From Gelidibacter sp. (lineage in GTDB: Bacteria; Bacteroidota; Bacteroidia; Flavobacteriales; Flavobacteriaceae), in assembly GCA_010906935.1 (NCBI GenBank), contig JAAFHC010000046.1, positions 1-40,020 of the forward strand: DNA of 40,020 nt, given 5' to 3'. This document shows, one piece after another, positions 15,774 through 23,953 of this stretch. Position 1 is the stretch's first letter; every line of letters starts with the position of its first letter. The position numbers and the translations under genes are program-made. Below the pieces are notes generated by a model. That model searched no databases. It was not told the origin of the DNA and saw nothing but the letters and a program-made list of their open reading frames with translations.

Positions 15774-17672
15774 TTACTTAATTAAAATTATTTTTGAATT
15801 ATCGTGTTTTGCAATTTCTTTTCTGAAGTTTCTATAAGGCTCATATTCTTCCTTTTGATAGTTACCCGATATAATTTTTAATGTTCTTTTAAAAAGATAA
15901 TTATAGTCATCAATTTTTATCACTTCAATTGAATACGTTCCGAATTTTGTGTTTAATTCAACTTTTTCAGGTATATATTCAATCTTTAATTGTGTTGGAA
16001 GTGCAATTTTAACTTCATCAATATCCAGAAAATTCATTGAAATCTCAAAAGGTAATTTTCGGTCTCGTATTCTTGCGGGCGCTTCACTGCCATTATTGAA
16101 AGCATTCATGGGAATTAATAGTTGGGTACCATTTATAACGCCATAGTTGGTGGCCGTAAACGCTAATTTTTCTTCAAACTTAAACGCTTCTTTATTATTG
16201 AAAACTTCTATTTTTGAAAACTTAATATTGTTAATGTTGGATAAATATTTTTTAAATATGATGTCAAGTTCCTTTTGATTTTTCCCTTCATTGCCCAATA
16301 AATTATCATCATATTGCGTTCCTGTTGATTCAATATAAACATCAGCGGTTATATTTCCCTCGCTGTCAATTGTGTAACTTCCTTTTGTAGTTTGAAGATT
16401 TTCTTCAGTTTTATAAACCTTAGTATGCCTTATTACACCACCATCGGGAGATAAAACCAAAGCATCCCTATCATCCGTAAAACTGCCTATTTCAGCAAAT
16501 GGATCTTTTTGGCTGGTGCATTCAAGCCAAATTTCCTGATTGGCGATTGGAACATATAAAATCATATGATTTCCTTGAGGTGAAGCAATACTTTTATTTA
16601 AACTTCTTTTTTCTCCGCCAAATATTAAAGTATGATATGAAGCTACTCCAACTTCTTTCAAAAGTGCTGCGGTATAATTTGTAAGCGCTTTACAATCTCC
16701 ATAACCTAACCTGTCTACGTCACTTGCAAACATGGGTTTAAAACCACCAATTCCAACCTGAACACTTATGTAGCGCACTTTGCTTTGAACGTACTCATAA
16801 ACTATTTTTGCTTTTTCGAAAGGATCTGAGGTATTGGCTGTCATGCTTTTTATTTTTAGCTTTGTGACTTCTGGCAATTCAAGTGTGTTTTGAATTAGAT
16901 TGTCATAATACCATTTTCCGAATTCTTTCCAATTGAGTGCGTCACCATCAACACCTTCCAAGTTAAATTTACTGATTCCAAATTTTACCGTTGGGAGAAA
17001 ATCAAACAGCGCTGGTGTATAAGGTTCCCTTTTTAAAGCTGGAAGGTCTTTAATTTCATAGGATAAAAATCCCAACTTTTCTGTTTTATTGATTTCGAAA
17101 CCTTTAAAATTTTCTTCAGATTTAAAAAGCGAAATATTGGGAGGGTATTTTATTGAAAATTTGGCTGATTTTACACTTTGGGAGTAACTGTCATTTAGAA
17201 TCCAATCAGGGATAAAAGCTGTATTTGAGGTATTAATTTCATATTCGTAATAAATAGTGTATGGATAAGAAATCGGCGTATGTTCATAATGAATTAATCT
17301 GTTATCATTAAATAATGAAATTCCGTCAAAAGCACTGTAATCTTTGAAATCACTCTTTTTTATTTTTTTTACAATTACTCCTTTACTGTCATATACGGTT
17401 GCCTTAACCTCGTTTATTGTTCTTTTTTTATCATAATAAATTGTGAGATTTGAATGTTTATCTCCCAAGTCATTAAAAATAGTAATGGCAGTTTGATAAT
17501 TGATAATCATTTCTCTTTGAGATTTAATCTCAATAGCGAAATTTTCAAATCTTGCAACAGAGTTTGCATCTTCTTTTAGGTTTTCAGGAATTGACAGGCT
17601 GCTAAAATCAAAATCCTGTGCGTAAATTAAAAAATTAAAAAAAAGAAAAATAAGCGTAATAATTTTTTTCAT
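15774..17672 (-). CDS. DUF3857 transglutaminase-like secreted protein
   Basis: This 632-residue protein begins with MKKIITLIFLFFNFLIYAQ, a signal peptide. A DUF3857 domain (about 40-220) precedes a transglutaminase-like core with a plausible triad: RLGYGDCKALTNY (C327), GNHMILYVP (His) and IWLECTSQ (acidic position). The core is followed by a beta-rich C-terminal domain. The family may cross-link or hydrolyse peptides in the periplasm; the substrate is unknown. The ATG at 17672 is preferred over an upstream TTG at 17681, since the signal peptide begins there and a strong promoter sits at 17689-17719. It is the first gene of a pair with the catalytically degenerate paralogue. Confidence 0.88.
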   Translation of the reverse strand: MKKIITLIFLFFNFLIYAQDFDFSSLSIPENLKEDANSVARFENFAIEIKSQREMIINYQTAITIFNDLGDKHSNLTIYYDKKRTINEVKATVYDSKGVIVKKIKKSDFKDYSAFDGISLFNDNRLIHYEHTPISYPYTIYYEYEINTSNTAFIPDWILNDSYSQSVKSAKFSIKYPPNISLFKSEENFKGFEINKTEKLGFLSYEIKDLPALKREPYTPALFDFLPTVKFGISKFNLEGVDGDALNWKEFGKWYYDNLIQNTLELPEVTKLKIKSMTANTSDPFEKAKIVYEYVQSKVRYISVQVGIGGFKPMFASDVDRLGYGDCKALTNYTAALLKEVGVASYHTLIFGGEKRSLNKSIASPQGNHMILYVPIANQEIWLECTSQKDPFAEIGSFTDDRDALVLSPDGGVIRHTKVYKTEENLQTTKGSYTIDSEGNITADVYIESTGTQYDDNLLGNEGKNQKELDIIFKKYLSNINNIKFSKIEVFNNKEAFKFEEKLAFTATNYGVINGTQLLIPMNAFNNGSEAPARIRDRKLPFEISMNFLDIDEVKIALPTQLKIEYIPEKVELNTKFGTYSIEVIKIDDYNYLFKRTLKIISGNYQKEEYEPYRNFRKEIAKHDNSKIILIK

Positions 17673-17688
17673 GTGGGGCAATTTGAAA

Positions 17689-17719
17689 CAAAGCTAACAA
17701 AAATTATCTATTAAACAAA
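17689..17719 (-). promoter_or_regulatory. Flavobacterial promoter of the DUF3857 operon
   Basis: On the minus strand TTTG (17719-17716) and TAGCTTTG (17696-17689) are 19 bases apart, matching the TTG-N17-23-TAnnTTTG pattern described for Flavobacterium. The predicted start of transcription is about 10 bases before the ATG at 17672. The promoter lies between the end of dtd (17721) and the DUF3857 gene. Confidence 0.75.
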
Positions 17720-17720
17720 T

Positions 17721-18173
17721 CTAATCTCTATTTTTTGAATCAATAATAATTGTTACCGGACCATCATTGATAAGTGCCACTTTCATGTCGGCGCCAAACT
17801 GTCCGGTTCCCACTTTTTTATGTAGCTGAAGTTCTATAGCTTCAATAAATTTTTCATATAAAGGAATCGCAATTTCAGGTTTTGCTGCATAAATATAAGA
17901 AGGTCTATTTCCCTTTTTGGTGCTGGCGTGTAAGGTAAACTGACTTACCACAATGGCATCTCCGTTTACATCAATCAACGATTTATTCATTACGCTATTT
18001 TCATCATTGAAAATACGGAGATTGGCAATTTTTTTGGTGAGCCATTCAATATCGGTTATGTCATCGGCTTCTTCAATACCCAATAAAATCAGCAATCCTT
18101 CATTAATTTCACTGACTATATTTTCATTAATGGTTACTGAAGCTTTTGAAACTCTTTGGATGACTACACGCAT
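17721..18173 (-). CDS. dtd: D-aminoacyl-tRNA deacylase
   Basis: This 150-residue protein removes D-amino acids (and glycine mischarged on tRNA-Ala) from tRNA, acting in the cytoplasm as a dimer. The start MRVVIQRVSKASVTI, the SQFTLHASTKKGNRPSY motif and the C-terminal NDGPVTIIID with the Gly-Pro motif used for chiral proofreading are all present. Its length is the family norm. It has its own start region 137 bases from rsgA and is not overlapped with its neighbours. Confidence 0.97.
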   Translation of the reverse strand: MRVVIQRVSKASVTINENIVSEINEGLLILLGIEEADDITDIEWLTKKIANLRIFNDENSVMNKSLIDVNGDAIVVSQFTLHASTKKGNRPSYIYAAKPEIAIPLYEKFIEAIELQLHKKVGTGQFGADMKVALINDGPVTIIIDSKNRD

Positions 18174-18310
18174 AAATTGTTTATTTGTTTAATTGTTGAA
18201 TCGAGTATTTGAGTATTCGTTTATTGGCTTTTATTTGACCATAAAAATCAAAATATTGTTGGTTTATTTATTAATTCCCCCTTTGGGGGTTAGGGAGATT
18301 TTTAACTTTT
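18174..18310. repeat. Gap with a palindromic REP-like element
   Basis: The gap between dtd and rsgA contains CCCCCTTTGGGGG (18277-18289) followed by TTAGGGAG. A near copy lies at 24388-24408. It also holds a phrase TTTAATTGTTGAATCG (18189-18204), whose reverse-complement relatives lie at about 33061-33095 before rplM. These appear to be dispersed intergenic repeats. The GC palindrome followed on the plus strand by a T-rich tail might also act as a terminator. Confidence 0.55.
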
Positions 18311-19249
18311 TTATGTATAAATATCTGTTCTGTAATTTTCTTCATTTCCTTCAGCCATTTGTACATAACTGTTATACCGTGAATAGGCAATTTCTTCATT
18401 TTCAACGGCCTCTTTTATGGCGCAATTTGGCTCATTCATATGCAAACAATTGTGAAATTTACATTTTGCTTTCAGCTTAAAAAATTCGGGAAAATAATCG
18501 GCAATTTCCTGAGGTTCAAAATCCACCACGCCAAAACCTTTAATTCCCGGCGTATCAATAATAAATCCGCCAAAACTCAATTCGTACATTTCAGCAAAAG
18601 TGGTGGTATGTTGCCCTTGTTTGTGTTGCTTGGAAACCTCCGCGGTTTTTAAATTTAAGGAAGGCTCAATGGCATTTACCAAGGTTGATTTCCCAACACC
18701 GGAATGCCCAGAAAACATAGTGGTTTTTCCTTGCATTAATTCTTTAAGCTTATCAATATTAATATGTTTTGTGGCAGAAACATCAATACATTGGTAGCCA
18801 ATTTCTGTGTAAATAGCTTCCAATTCCTCCTTAATTTCCAACTGCTCGGATGAATACATATCAATTTTGTTGAAAAGAATGACAGCATGAATGCTGTATG
18901 CTTCCGCAGTGGCTAAAAAACGATCTATAAATCCGGGTGAAGTAGGCGGACTGTCGATAGTCACCAGTATAAAAGCGGTGTCAATATTGGAAGCTATAAT
19001 GTGTGTTTGTTTGGAAAGATTAACAGCTTTACGAATGATATAATTTTTCCGTTCAAAAATTTTATTGATAACTCCGGTTAGTTTCCCTTCTTCATATTCA
19101 AAATTCACATGGTCGCCAACAGCAACCGGATTGGTGCTTTTGATGCCTTTCATACGAAACTTTCCTTTTAATCTGCATTCTACCTTGTCGCCATCTTCGG
19201 CATAAACATGATACCAGCTTCCTGTAGATTTTGTAACAACTCCTTTCAT
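18311..19249 (-). CDS. rsgA: Small ribosomal subunit biogenesis GTPase RsgA
   Basis: This 312-residue circularly permuted GTPase helps the late maturation of the 30S subunit. An N-terminal OB fold is followed by G4 (LFNKIDM), G1 (GHSGVGKST) and G3 (DTPGIKGFG) in the permuted order, then a zinc-binding C-terminus (CKFHNCLHMNEPNC). I chose the ATG at 19249 (MKGVVTKSTG) over an in-frame upstream start at 19300. The former is where homologues begin, and a TATCTTTG box at 19255-19262 sits inside the longer version. That box lies so close that the transcript would have almost no leader. Confidence 0.95.
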   Translation of the reverse strand: MKGVVTKSTGSWYHVYAEDGDKVECRLKGKFRMKGIKSTNPVAVGDHVNFEYEEGKLTGVINKIFERKNYIIRKAVNLSKQTHIIASNIDTAFILVTIDSPPTSPGFIDRFLATAEAYSIHAVILFNKIDMYSSEQLEIKEELEAIYTEIGYQCIDVSATKHINIDKLKELMQGKTTMFSGHSGVGKSTLVNAIEPSLNLKTAEVSKQHKQGQHTTTFAEMYELSFGGFIIDTPGIKGFGVVDFEPQEIADYFPEFFKLKAKCKFHNCLHMNEPNCAIKEAVENEEIAYSRYNSYVQMAEGNEENYRTDIYT

Positions 19250-19254
19250 GCTTG

Positions 19255-19262
19255 CAAAGATA
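19255..19262 (-). promoter_or_regulatory. -7 box upstream of rsgA
   Basis: TATCTTTG on the minus strand matches TAnnTTTG and ends 6 bases before the chosen rsgA ATG. The -33 box is not clear (a TTG lies only 14 bases away). If it is used, the rsgA mRNA is leaderless or nearly so. Confidence 0.45.
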
Positions 19263-19456
19263 TTTAAATTAGGGAACAATGGACTAATAAAAAAACGCAT
19301 CCATCATCTTGTGATTCCTCCTGCGTTGGAATGACAAAACAATTCGAATAATGGACAATTTTATTGCAACTGATCGATTTAGGCAAGGCAGATGGCTTAG
19401 ATTTAAAAACTACATGGAAAGAGACTCAATTTCTTATCCAGAAGATTTTGAAGCAA

Positions 19457-19696
19457 TTAACCTAAATATGTTTTTAGGATTTTGCTTCTTGATAAACTTT
19501 TCAATCGCCTTAACGATTTTTCTTTAATTTGACGAACTCGTTCACGTGTTAAATGGTCTCCTTCTCTAATGCGTTGCGCCAGCTCAACTTCCATATTGGC
19601 AGTAATTAAATCAACTTTTCCTATTTCTTGAAAGTATTTTTCTAATGATGCGGTTTCCCTATTGGTAAGTTGTTTCGTTATTTTAAGTTGTCTCAT
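19457..19696 (-). pseudogene. Internally deleted sigma-70 (rpoD-type) gene, ends retained
   Basis: The 79-residue frame begins [20 protein letters not shown] and continues to [10 protein letters not shown]. That is the N-terminus (region 1.2) of the primary sigma factor of Bacteroidota. At residue 49 it jumps directly to [18 protein letters not shown] and ends [11 protein letters not shown], the last 31 residues (end of region 4.2) of the same protein. A full-length protein is about 287 residues, so roughly 205-210 codons (regions 2, 3 and most of 4) are missing in frame. It cannot act as a normal sigma factor, because the -10 recognition and core-binding parts are absent. It is either a decaying duplicate or a selected mini-protein. 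It stands alone between rsgA and tRNA-Gln. Confidence 0.85.
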
Positions 19697-19860
19697 TTAT
19701 TGGCCATAAAATATTTTCACTTTACTTCTTTACAAAAACAATAATAAAAGTGAGGAAATTCAAAAGCTAAATTTAAAATAGCGAATTTTAAAAAAAATGA
19801 TATTAATCAAAATGATAAATGATTCTTATCAGTTAGTTGGCAGGGGTGCAATAAAAAACA

Positions 19861-19892
19861 AATCCCTCTAAACAGTTAAGTTTAAAGGGATT
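19861..19892 (-). terminator. Terminator after tRNA-Gln
   Basis: Arms 19861-19873 and 19880-19892 pair over 13 bp with one mismatch around AGTTAA. On the minus strand the stem is followed by a T-rich tail (TGTTTTTTATT). It lies just downstream of the tRNA. Confidence 0.82.
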
Positions 19893-19906
19893 ATTAAGTT
19901 TGCTAG

Positions 19907-19977
19907 TTGACCCACAAGGACTCGAACCTTGACTGACGATACCAAAAACCGGAGTGCTACCATTACACCATGGGTCA
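19907..19977 (-). tRNA. tRNA-Gln (anticodon TTG)
   Basis: On the minus strand the 7-bp acceptor TGACCCA/TGGGTCA, a D arm (GTG...CAC), the anticodon loop TTTTGGT with anticodon TTG, and the T arm CAAGG-TTCGAGT-CCTTG fold as a cloverleaf of 71 bases. The 3' CCA is not encoded. The first pair of the anticodon stem is a C-T mismatch and another is G-T, so the stem is weaker than usual. A terminator follows at 19861-19892. Confidence 0.93.
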
Positions 19978-20148
19978 TTTTGCGGGTGCAAATTTAGCCT
20001 AAAGTTTTAATTCGGCAAATAATTTGAAGTGTTTTTTTATAAAATTTCCTTTAAAAACGCTTTAAGAGTTATTTAGTATTGCATATCATCATAACTTTCC
20101 ATAATTAATTTTTATTTTACTAAATTCGCTTCGGTTTAAAAATTTAAT

Positions 20149-23100
20149 ATGAACGCATTCAATTTTACTAAATGGAACACCATTCTTGGATGGTTTACTT
20201 TTGCAATAGCCTTAATAACATATACGTTAACCCTTGAACCTACAGTGAGTTACTGGGATTGTGGCGAATATATCGCCACTTCCGTAAAACTTCAGGTTGG
20301 ACATCCGCCAGGAGCGCCTTTATTTCAAATGTTGGGTGCATTTTTCGCCTTGTTTACCGGTGAAGTTACAGAAATTGCCAGAATGGTCAACTTTATGTCG
20401 GCTTTGGCCAGCTCATTTACCATTTTATTTTTATTTTGGAGCATTACCATGTTGGCAAAAAGATTGTTGGATAATTCCGAAGAAATAAGCAAAAGCACTT
20501 CCATCGCCATTTTAGGAAGCGGGTTGGTTGGCGCTTTAACTTATACGTTTTCTGATAGTTTTTGGTTCAGTGCCGTGGAAGCCGAAGTGTATGCGATGTC
20601 TTCATTTTTAATGGCACTTTTGTTTTGGCTGGGACTGCATTGGGAAAAGGAAATGGAGAATCCAGGAGGTGATAAATGGCTGCTGTTGAACAGTTTTGTG
20701 GTTGGATTGTCGTTTGGCGTACATATTTTATCATTGCTGGTAATACCTTCCATTGTGTTTCTTTATATCTACAAAAAATATAAAGATTTAAATTTTCAGC
20801 AATTTATTGTAGCCAATATTGTAGCCATATTTGTGTTGTTTTTGGTTTTTAAATTGTTATTTCCATACACCTTAAAATATTTTAGCGCGTTGGAATTGTT
20901 TTTTGTGAACTCCTTAGGCATGCCATTTAATTCGGGAAGTATTATTGCAGGAATATTTTTAATTGCCGTATTTTACTTTGCGTTGCAATACACGCACAAA
21001 AAACAACAGGTAGAAGCAAATACCGTCATTCTTTCTGTACTTTTTATTATGATAGGTTTTTCGTCTTGGCTTATGTTGCCAATCAGGGCAAACACCAACA
21101 CCACCATCAACGAAAATAATCCGTCTAGCGCGCGAGAATTGTTGGCTTATTACAACCGCGAACAATATGGAGATACCAACGTGTTTTACGACACGTATTA
21201 TTCCATTGTTTACAATAGGGAAACCGACAAAAGCAATCCAACAAGAGATGACAAGCCTAAATATGAAAAGGATGAAAAAGCTGGTAAATATATTATTGTA
21301 AATAATTACAAAGATGCGTTGCCAAACTGGAATGGCGTGCATAAAGGAATCATTCCAAGAATGGTAAGTTCAGACGCTTCCGTTATTAAAAATTATAAAG
21401 CCATTGCAGGAATTCCCCAAAGCAGCAAAAGCAGGCCCACTTTTATTGAAAACATCAAATATATGGTCGATTTTCAATTTGGGTATATGTATGGCCGCTA
21501 TTTTATGTGGAATTTTGTAGGAAAGCAAAACGATGAGCAAGGCAATCTCGATTTACAAAATGGAAATTGGCTGAGCGGCATTAAATTTATTGATGAATTT
21601 AGGTTGGGCATCCAATCAAATTTACCAACAGATGTGCTTAGCAACAAAGGCAGAAATACCTATTATTTCCTTCCTTTTATTTTGGGAATAATTGGGCTAT
21701 TTTTTCATGTGAAACAAAATAAAAACGATTTTTACACGCTGTTTCTCTTTTTCCTTTTCACAGGTTTGGCCATTGTGTTTTACACCAATCCAAAACCTTT
21801 TGAACCTAGGGAACGCGATTATGCGGTGGTTGGCTCATTTTATATTTTTGCCATTTGGGTGGGATTTGGCGTATTGGCGCTTTATCAAAAATTAAAACAA
21901 TACGCCGATAAAAATATGGTCGCCATTGCGGTTACTTTGGTTTCCCTGTTGGCCGTGCCCGTTTTAATGGCGTTTCAGAATTGGGACGACCACGATAGGT
22001 CTAACAGATACACTTCTCGCTTAAATGCAACCGCTTATTTAGACTCTTGTGCGGAAAATGCCATCTTGTTTACCATTGGCGACAACGATACTTTCCCGCT
22101 TTGGTATATGCAAGAAGTTGAAAATTACAGAACCGACATTAAATTGATCAATACCAGCCTTTTTCAAACCGATTGGTATATTGATCAAATGAAGCGAAAA
22201 ACGTATGATGCCGCGCCTATTCCGTCGCAATTAACCCACGACCAATACAAATGGGGAACGCTGGATGTTGCTTATTATTTTCCTGAAATTATTCCGCAAT
22301 TGAAAGATTCTGTGGTGGATATCAAATATTTTATGAAATGGATTGAAAGTGACCAAGACATTACTTTTTACGATTTGGATGATGACGGCATTCAGGAAAA
22401 AATATTGCCAACCAATAAAATCAGAATTCCTGTTGATAAAGAAATGGTGTTGAAAAACGGCATCGTAGCCCAAAAAGATTCTGCCCTAATTGTGCCTTAT
22501 ATTGACATTGAATTTAATGGCGCACTTACTAAAGCCAGAATTTTAATGATCGATATTTTGGCAAACAACAATTGGAAACAGCCCATCTATTTTACTGGAG
22601 GCGCACAAGCCGATGAAGAATACATTTGGTTGAAAGATTATTTGCAATTGGATGGAATGACCTACAAACTGGTGCCAATTTTAACACCAGATGATGGAAA
22701 TTTCTTTGAGATGGGTCGCATAAATACCGATGTCATGTACAAAAATGTGAAAAAATGGGATTGGCGCAACATTACCAACGATAATATTTATTTAGATCCT
22801 GAAACCCGAAAAAATTCTGTGACTTACCGTAACAACCTCGAACGTTTGGCAAGGGCTTTAATAGATGAAAAGAAATTAAAAAAAGCAGAAGAAATTGTTG
22901 ATCTTTCCTTAGAAAAAATGCCTGTAGCCAAGTTTGGACATTACAGCATGCTTATTGGTTATGTAGATTTATATTACGGCTTGAACAAAAAAGAAAAAGC
23001 AAGAAAATTAACTGCGGAATTAAAAATAGTTTTACAGGAAAACTTGAGGTATTACAGCCAGTTTGATGAATCCACTGTTGAAGCTGTTTTTAACGACATT

Positions 23101-23241
23101 GAACGTAGTTTACTGATGTATGATCAACTGATTAAAACTGCAGTTCGCTTTGATGATGCTGCTTATGCAAATACTCTAAAAGAAGAATATGTTGGTTATT
23201 TAAAATTGTTTGATTTTCTAATCGACGAAGAGCAAAAATAA
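20149..23241 (+). CDS. DUF2723 polytopic membrane protein (TMEM260-like glycosyltransferase candidate)
   Basis: This 1030-residue protein has an N-terminal hydrophobic half (about 1-600) with ten or more membrane segments. The DUF2723 signature near the start reads TVSYWDCGEYIATSVKLQVGHPPGAP, with the Asp-Glu pair in the first periplasmic loop, as in GT-C glycosyltransferases. ERDYAVVGSFYIFAIWVGFG is another typical block. The C-terminal ~400 residues are soluble, with helical repeats near the end (KKLKKAEEIVDLSLEKMP). Human TMEM260, of the same family, is a protein O-mannosyltransferase. A role in flavobacterial protein O-glycosylation is therefore plausible but inferred. A deacetylase gene follows in the same direction. 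Confidence 0.85.
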   Translation: MNAFNFTKWNTILGWFTFAIALITYTLTLEPTVSYWDCGEYIATSVKLQVGHPPGAPLFQMLGAFFALFTGEVTEIARMVNFMSALASSFTILFLFWSITMLAKRLLDNSEEISKSTSIAILGSGLVGALTYTFSDSFWFSAVEAEVYAMSSFLMALLFWLGLHWEKEMENPGGDKWLLLNSFVVGLSFGVHILSLLVIPSIVFLYIYKKYKDLNFQQFIVANIVAIFVLFLVFKLLFPYTLKYFSALELFFVNSLGMPFNSGSIIAGIFLIAVFYFALQYTHKKQQVEANTVILSVLFIMIGFSSWLMLPIRANTNTTINENNPSSARELLAYYNREQYGDTNVFYDTYYSIVYNRETDKSNPTRDDKPKYEKDEKAGKYIIVNNYKDALPNWNGVHKGIIPRMVSSDASVIKNYKAIAGIPQSSKSRPTFIENIKYMVDFQFGYMYGRYFMWNFVGKQNDEQGNLDLQNGNWLSGIKFIDEFRLGIQSNLPTDVLSNKGRNTYYFLPFILGIIGLFFHVKQNKNDFYTLFLFFLFTGLAIVFYTNPKPFEPRERDYAVVGSFYIFAIWVGFGVLALYQKLKQYADKNMVAIAVTLVSLLAVPVLMAFQNWDDHDRSNRYTSRLNATAYLDSCAENAILFTIGDNDTFPLWYMQEVENYRTDIKLINTSLFQTDWYIDQMKRKTYDAAPIPSQLTHDQYKWGTLDVAYYFPEIIPQLKDSVVDIKYFMKWIESDQDITFYDLDDDGIQEKILPTNKIRIPVDKEMVLKNGIVAQKDSALIVPYIDIEFNGALTKARILMIDILANNNWKQPIYFTGGAQADEEYIWLKDYLQLDGMTYKLVPILTPDDGNFFEMGRINTDVMYKNVKKWDWRNITNDNIYLDPETRKNSVTYRNNLERLARALIDEKKLKKAEEIVDLSLEKMPVAKFGHYSMLIGYVDLYYGLNKKEKARKLTAELKIVLQENLRYYSQFDESTVEAVFNDIERSLLMYDQLIKTAVRFDDAAYANTLKEEYVGYLKLFDFLIDEEQK

Positions 23242-23247
23242 ATTGGG

Positions 23248-23284
23248 TTTCGACTGTACCCACTTTCGGAGGGCGCAGTCGAAA
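23248..23284. repeat. Hairpin between DUF2723 and deacetylase genes
   Basis: TTTCGACTG (23248-23256) and CAGTCGAAA (23276-23284) are perfect 9-bp inverted arms around a 19-base loop, 7 bases after the DUF2723 stop. The sequence resembles dispersed TTTCGACTG-type elements often seen between genes in Bacteroidota. It may attenuate transcription into the deacetylase gene. Confidence 0.6.
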
Positions 23285-23305
23285 TGCTAAAATCATTTAC
23301 AACCA

Positions 23306-23953
23306 ATGAAATCCTATTTTATAAAAATCCCGAGCCTTTTAAAATTTATTTTTAGAAATTGGGTTTGGCGTTTATCCTCAAAAGAAAAAGTGCTTTACCT
23401 TACTTTTGATGATGGCCCAACCCCAGAAATTACGGAATGGATTTTAAATGAACTCAAAAAATATGATGCGAAAGCCACATTTTTTTGCATCGGAAAAAAT
23501 ATTGGGGAACATCCAGAAATCTTTCAAAAAATTATTAAAGAAAACCATGCTGTTGGCAATCACACCAACAACCATTTAAACGGCTGGAAAACCAAAACTG
23601 CATATTACCTGCAAAACATAGAAGATGCTGAAAAATATTTTGAGGAAAACTTAAAACTCAAAACTCAAAACTCAAAACTTTTTAGACCACCTTATGGGAA
23701 ACTCACACTTTCTCAATCTAAAAAAATAAGGAAAAAAGGCTATAAAATAATTATGTGGGATGTTTTAAGTGCCGACTTTGACCCTACCATTTCTTCTGAA
23801 AAATGCTTGGAAAATGCCATCAGAAATATCCAAAACGGGAGCATCATTGTTTTTCACGACAGCATTAAAGCTTCTGAAAAACTAAAATTTGTATTGCCTA
23901 AAGTGTTGGAATATTATAGTTATATGGGATTTTCTTTTAAATCAATTGAATAA
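23306..23953 (+). CDS. Polysaccharide deacetylase family protein (NodB homology)
   Basis: This 215-residue carbohydrate esterase 4-type protein removes acetyl groups from N-acetylated sugars in a metal-dependent reaction. Motifs in order are LTFDDGPTPE (catalytic and metal Asp), GNHTNNHLNG (metal His pair), LFRPPYGKLT, MWDVLSADFDP and IIVFHDSIKA. No clear cleavable signal peptide is seen; the N-terminus has only a short hydrophobic, basic stretch. Residues around KLKTQNSKLF are encoded by an AAAACTC heptamer repeat (23653-23680) inserted before motif 3. Substrate could be peptidoglycan or another envelope glycan. Confidence 0.92.
   Translation: MKSYFIKIPSLLKFIFRNWVWRLSSKEKVLYLTFDDGPTPEITEWILNELKKYDAKATFFCIGKNIGEHPEIFQKIIKENHAVGNHTNNHLNGWKTKTAYYLQNIEDAEKYFEENLKLKTQNSKLFRPPYGKLTLSQSKKIRKKGYKIIMWDVLSADFDPTISSEKCLENAIRNIQNGSIIVFHDSIKASEKLKFVLPKVLEYYSYMGFSFKSIE
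23653..23680 (+). repeat. AAAACTC heptamer repeat inside the deacetylase gene
   Basis: Three perfect AAAACTC units and one AAAACTT lie in frame in the coding sequence, giving KLKTQNSKL. The unit is a close relative of the intergenic AACTTTT/TTTTAAC arrays. Gain or loss of one unit would shift the frame before catalytic motifs 3-5. Confidence 0.85.

Noticed and set aside
19351-19527. 58-codon plus-strand frame starting MDNFIATDRFRQGRWLRFKN
   Set aside because: The end is antisense to the mini sigma gene and no promoter or family likeness was seen; the first 35 codons read sensibly, so it might be a gene remnant, but support is too weak.
20959-21342. 127-codon minus-strand frame
   Set aside because: Antisense to the DUF2723 gene; a shadow frame.
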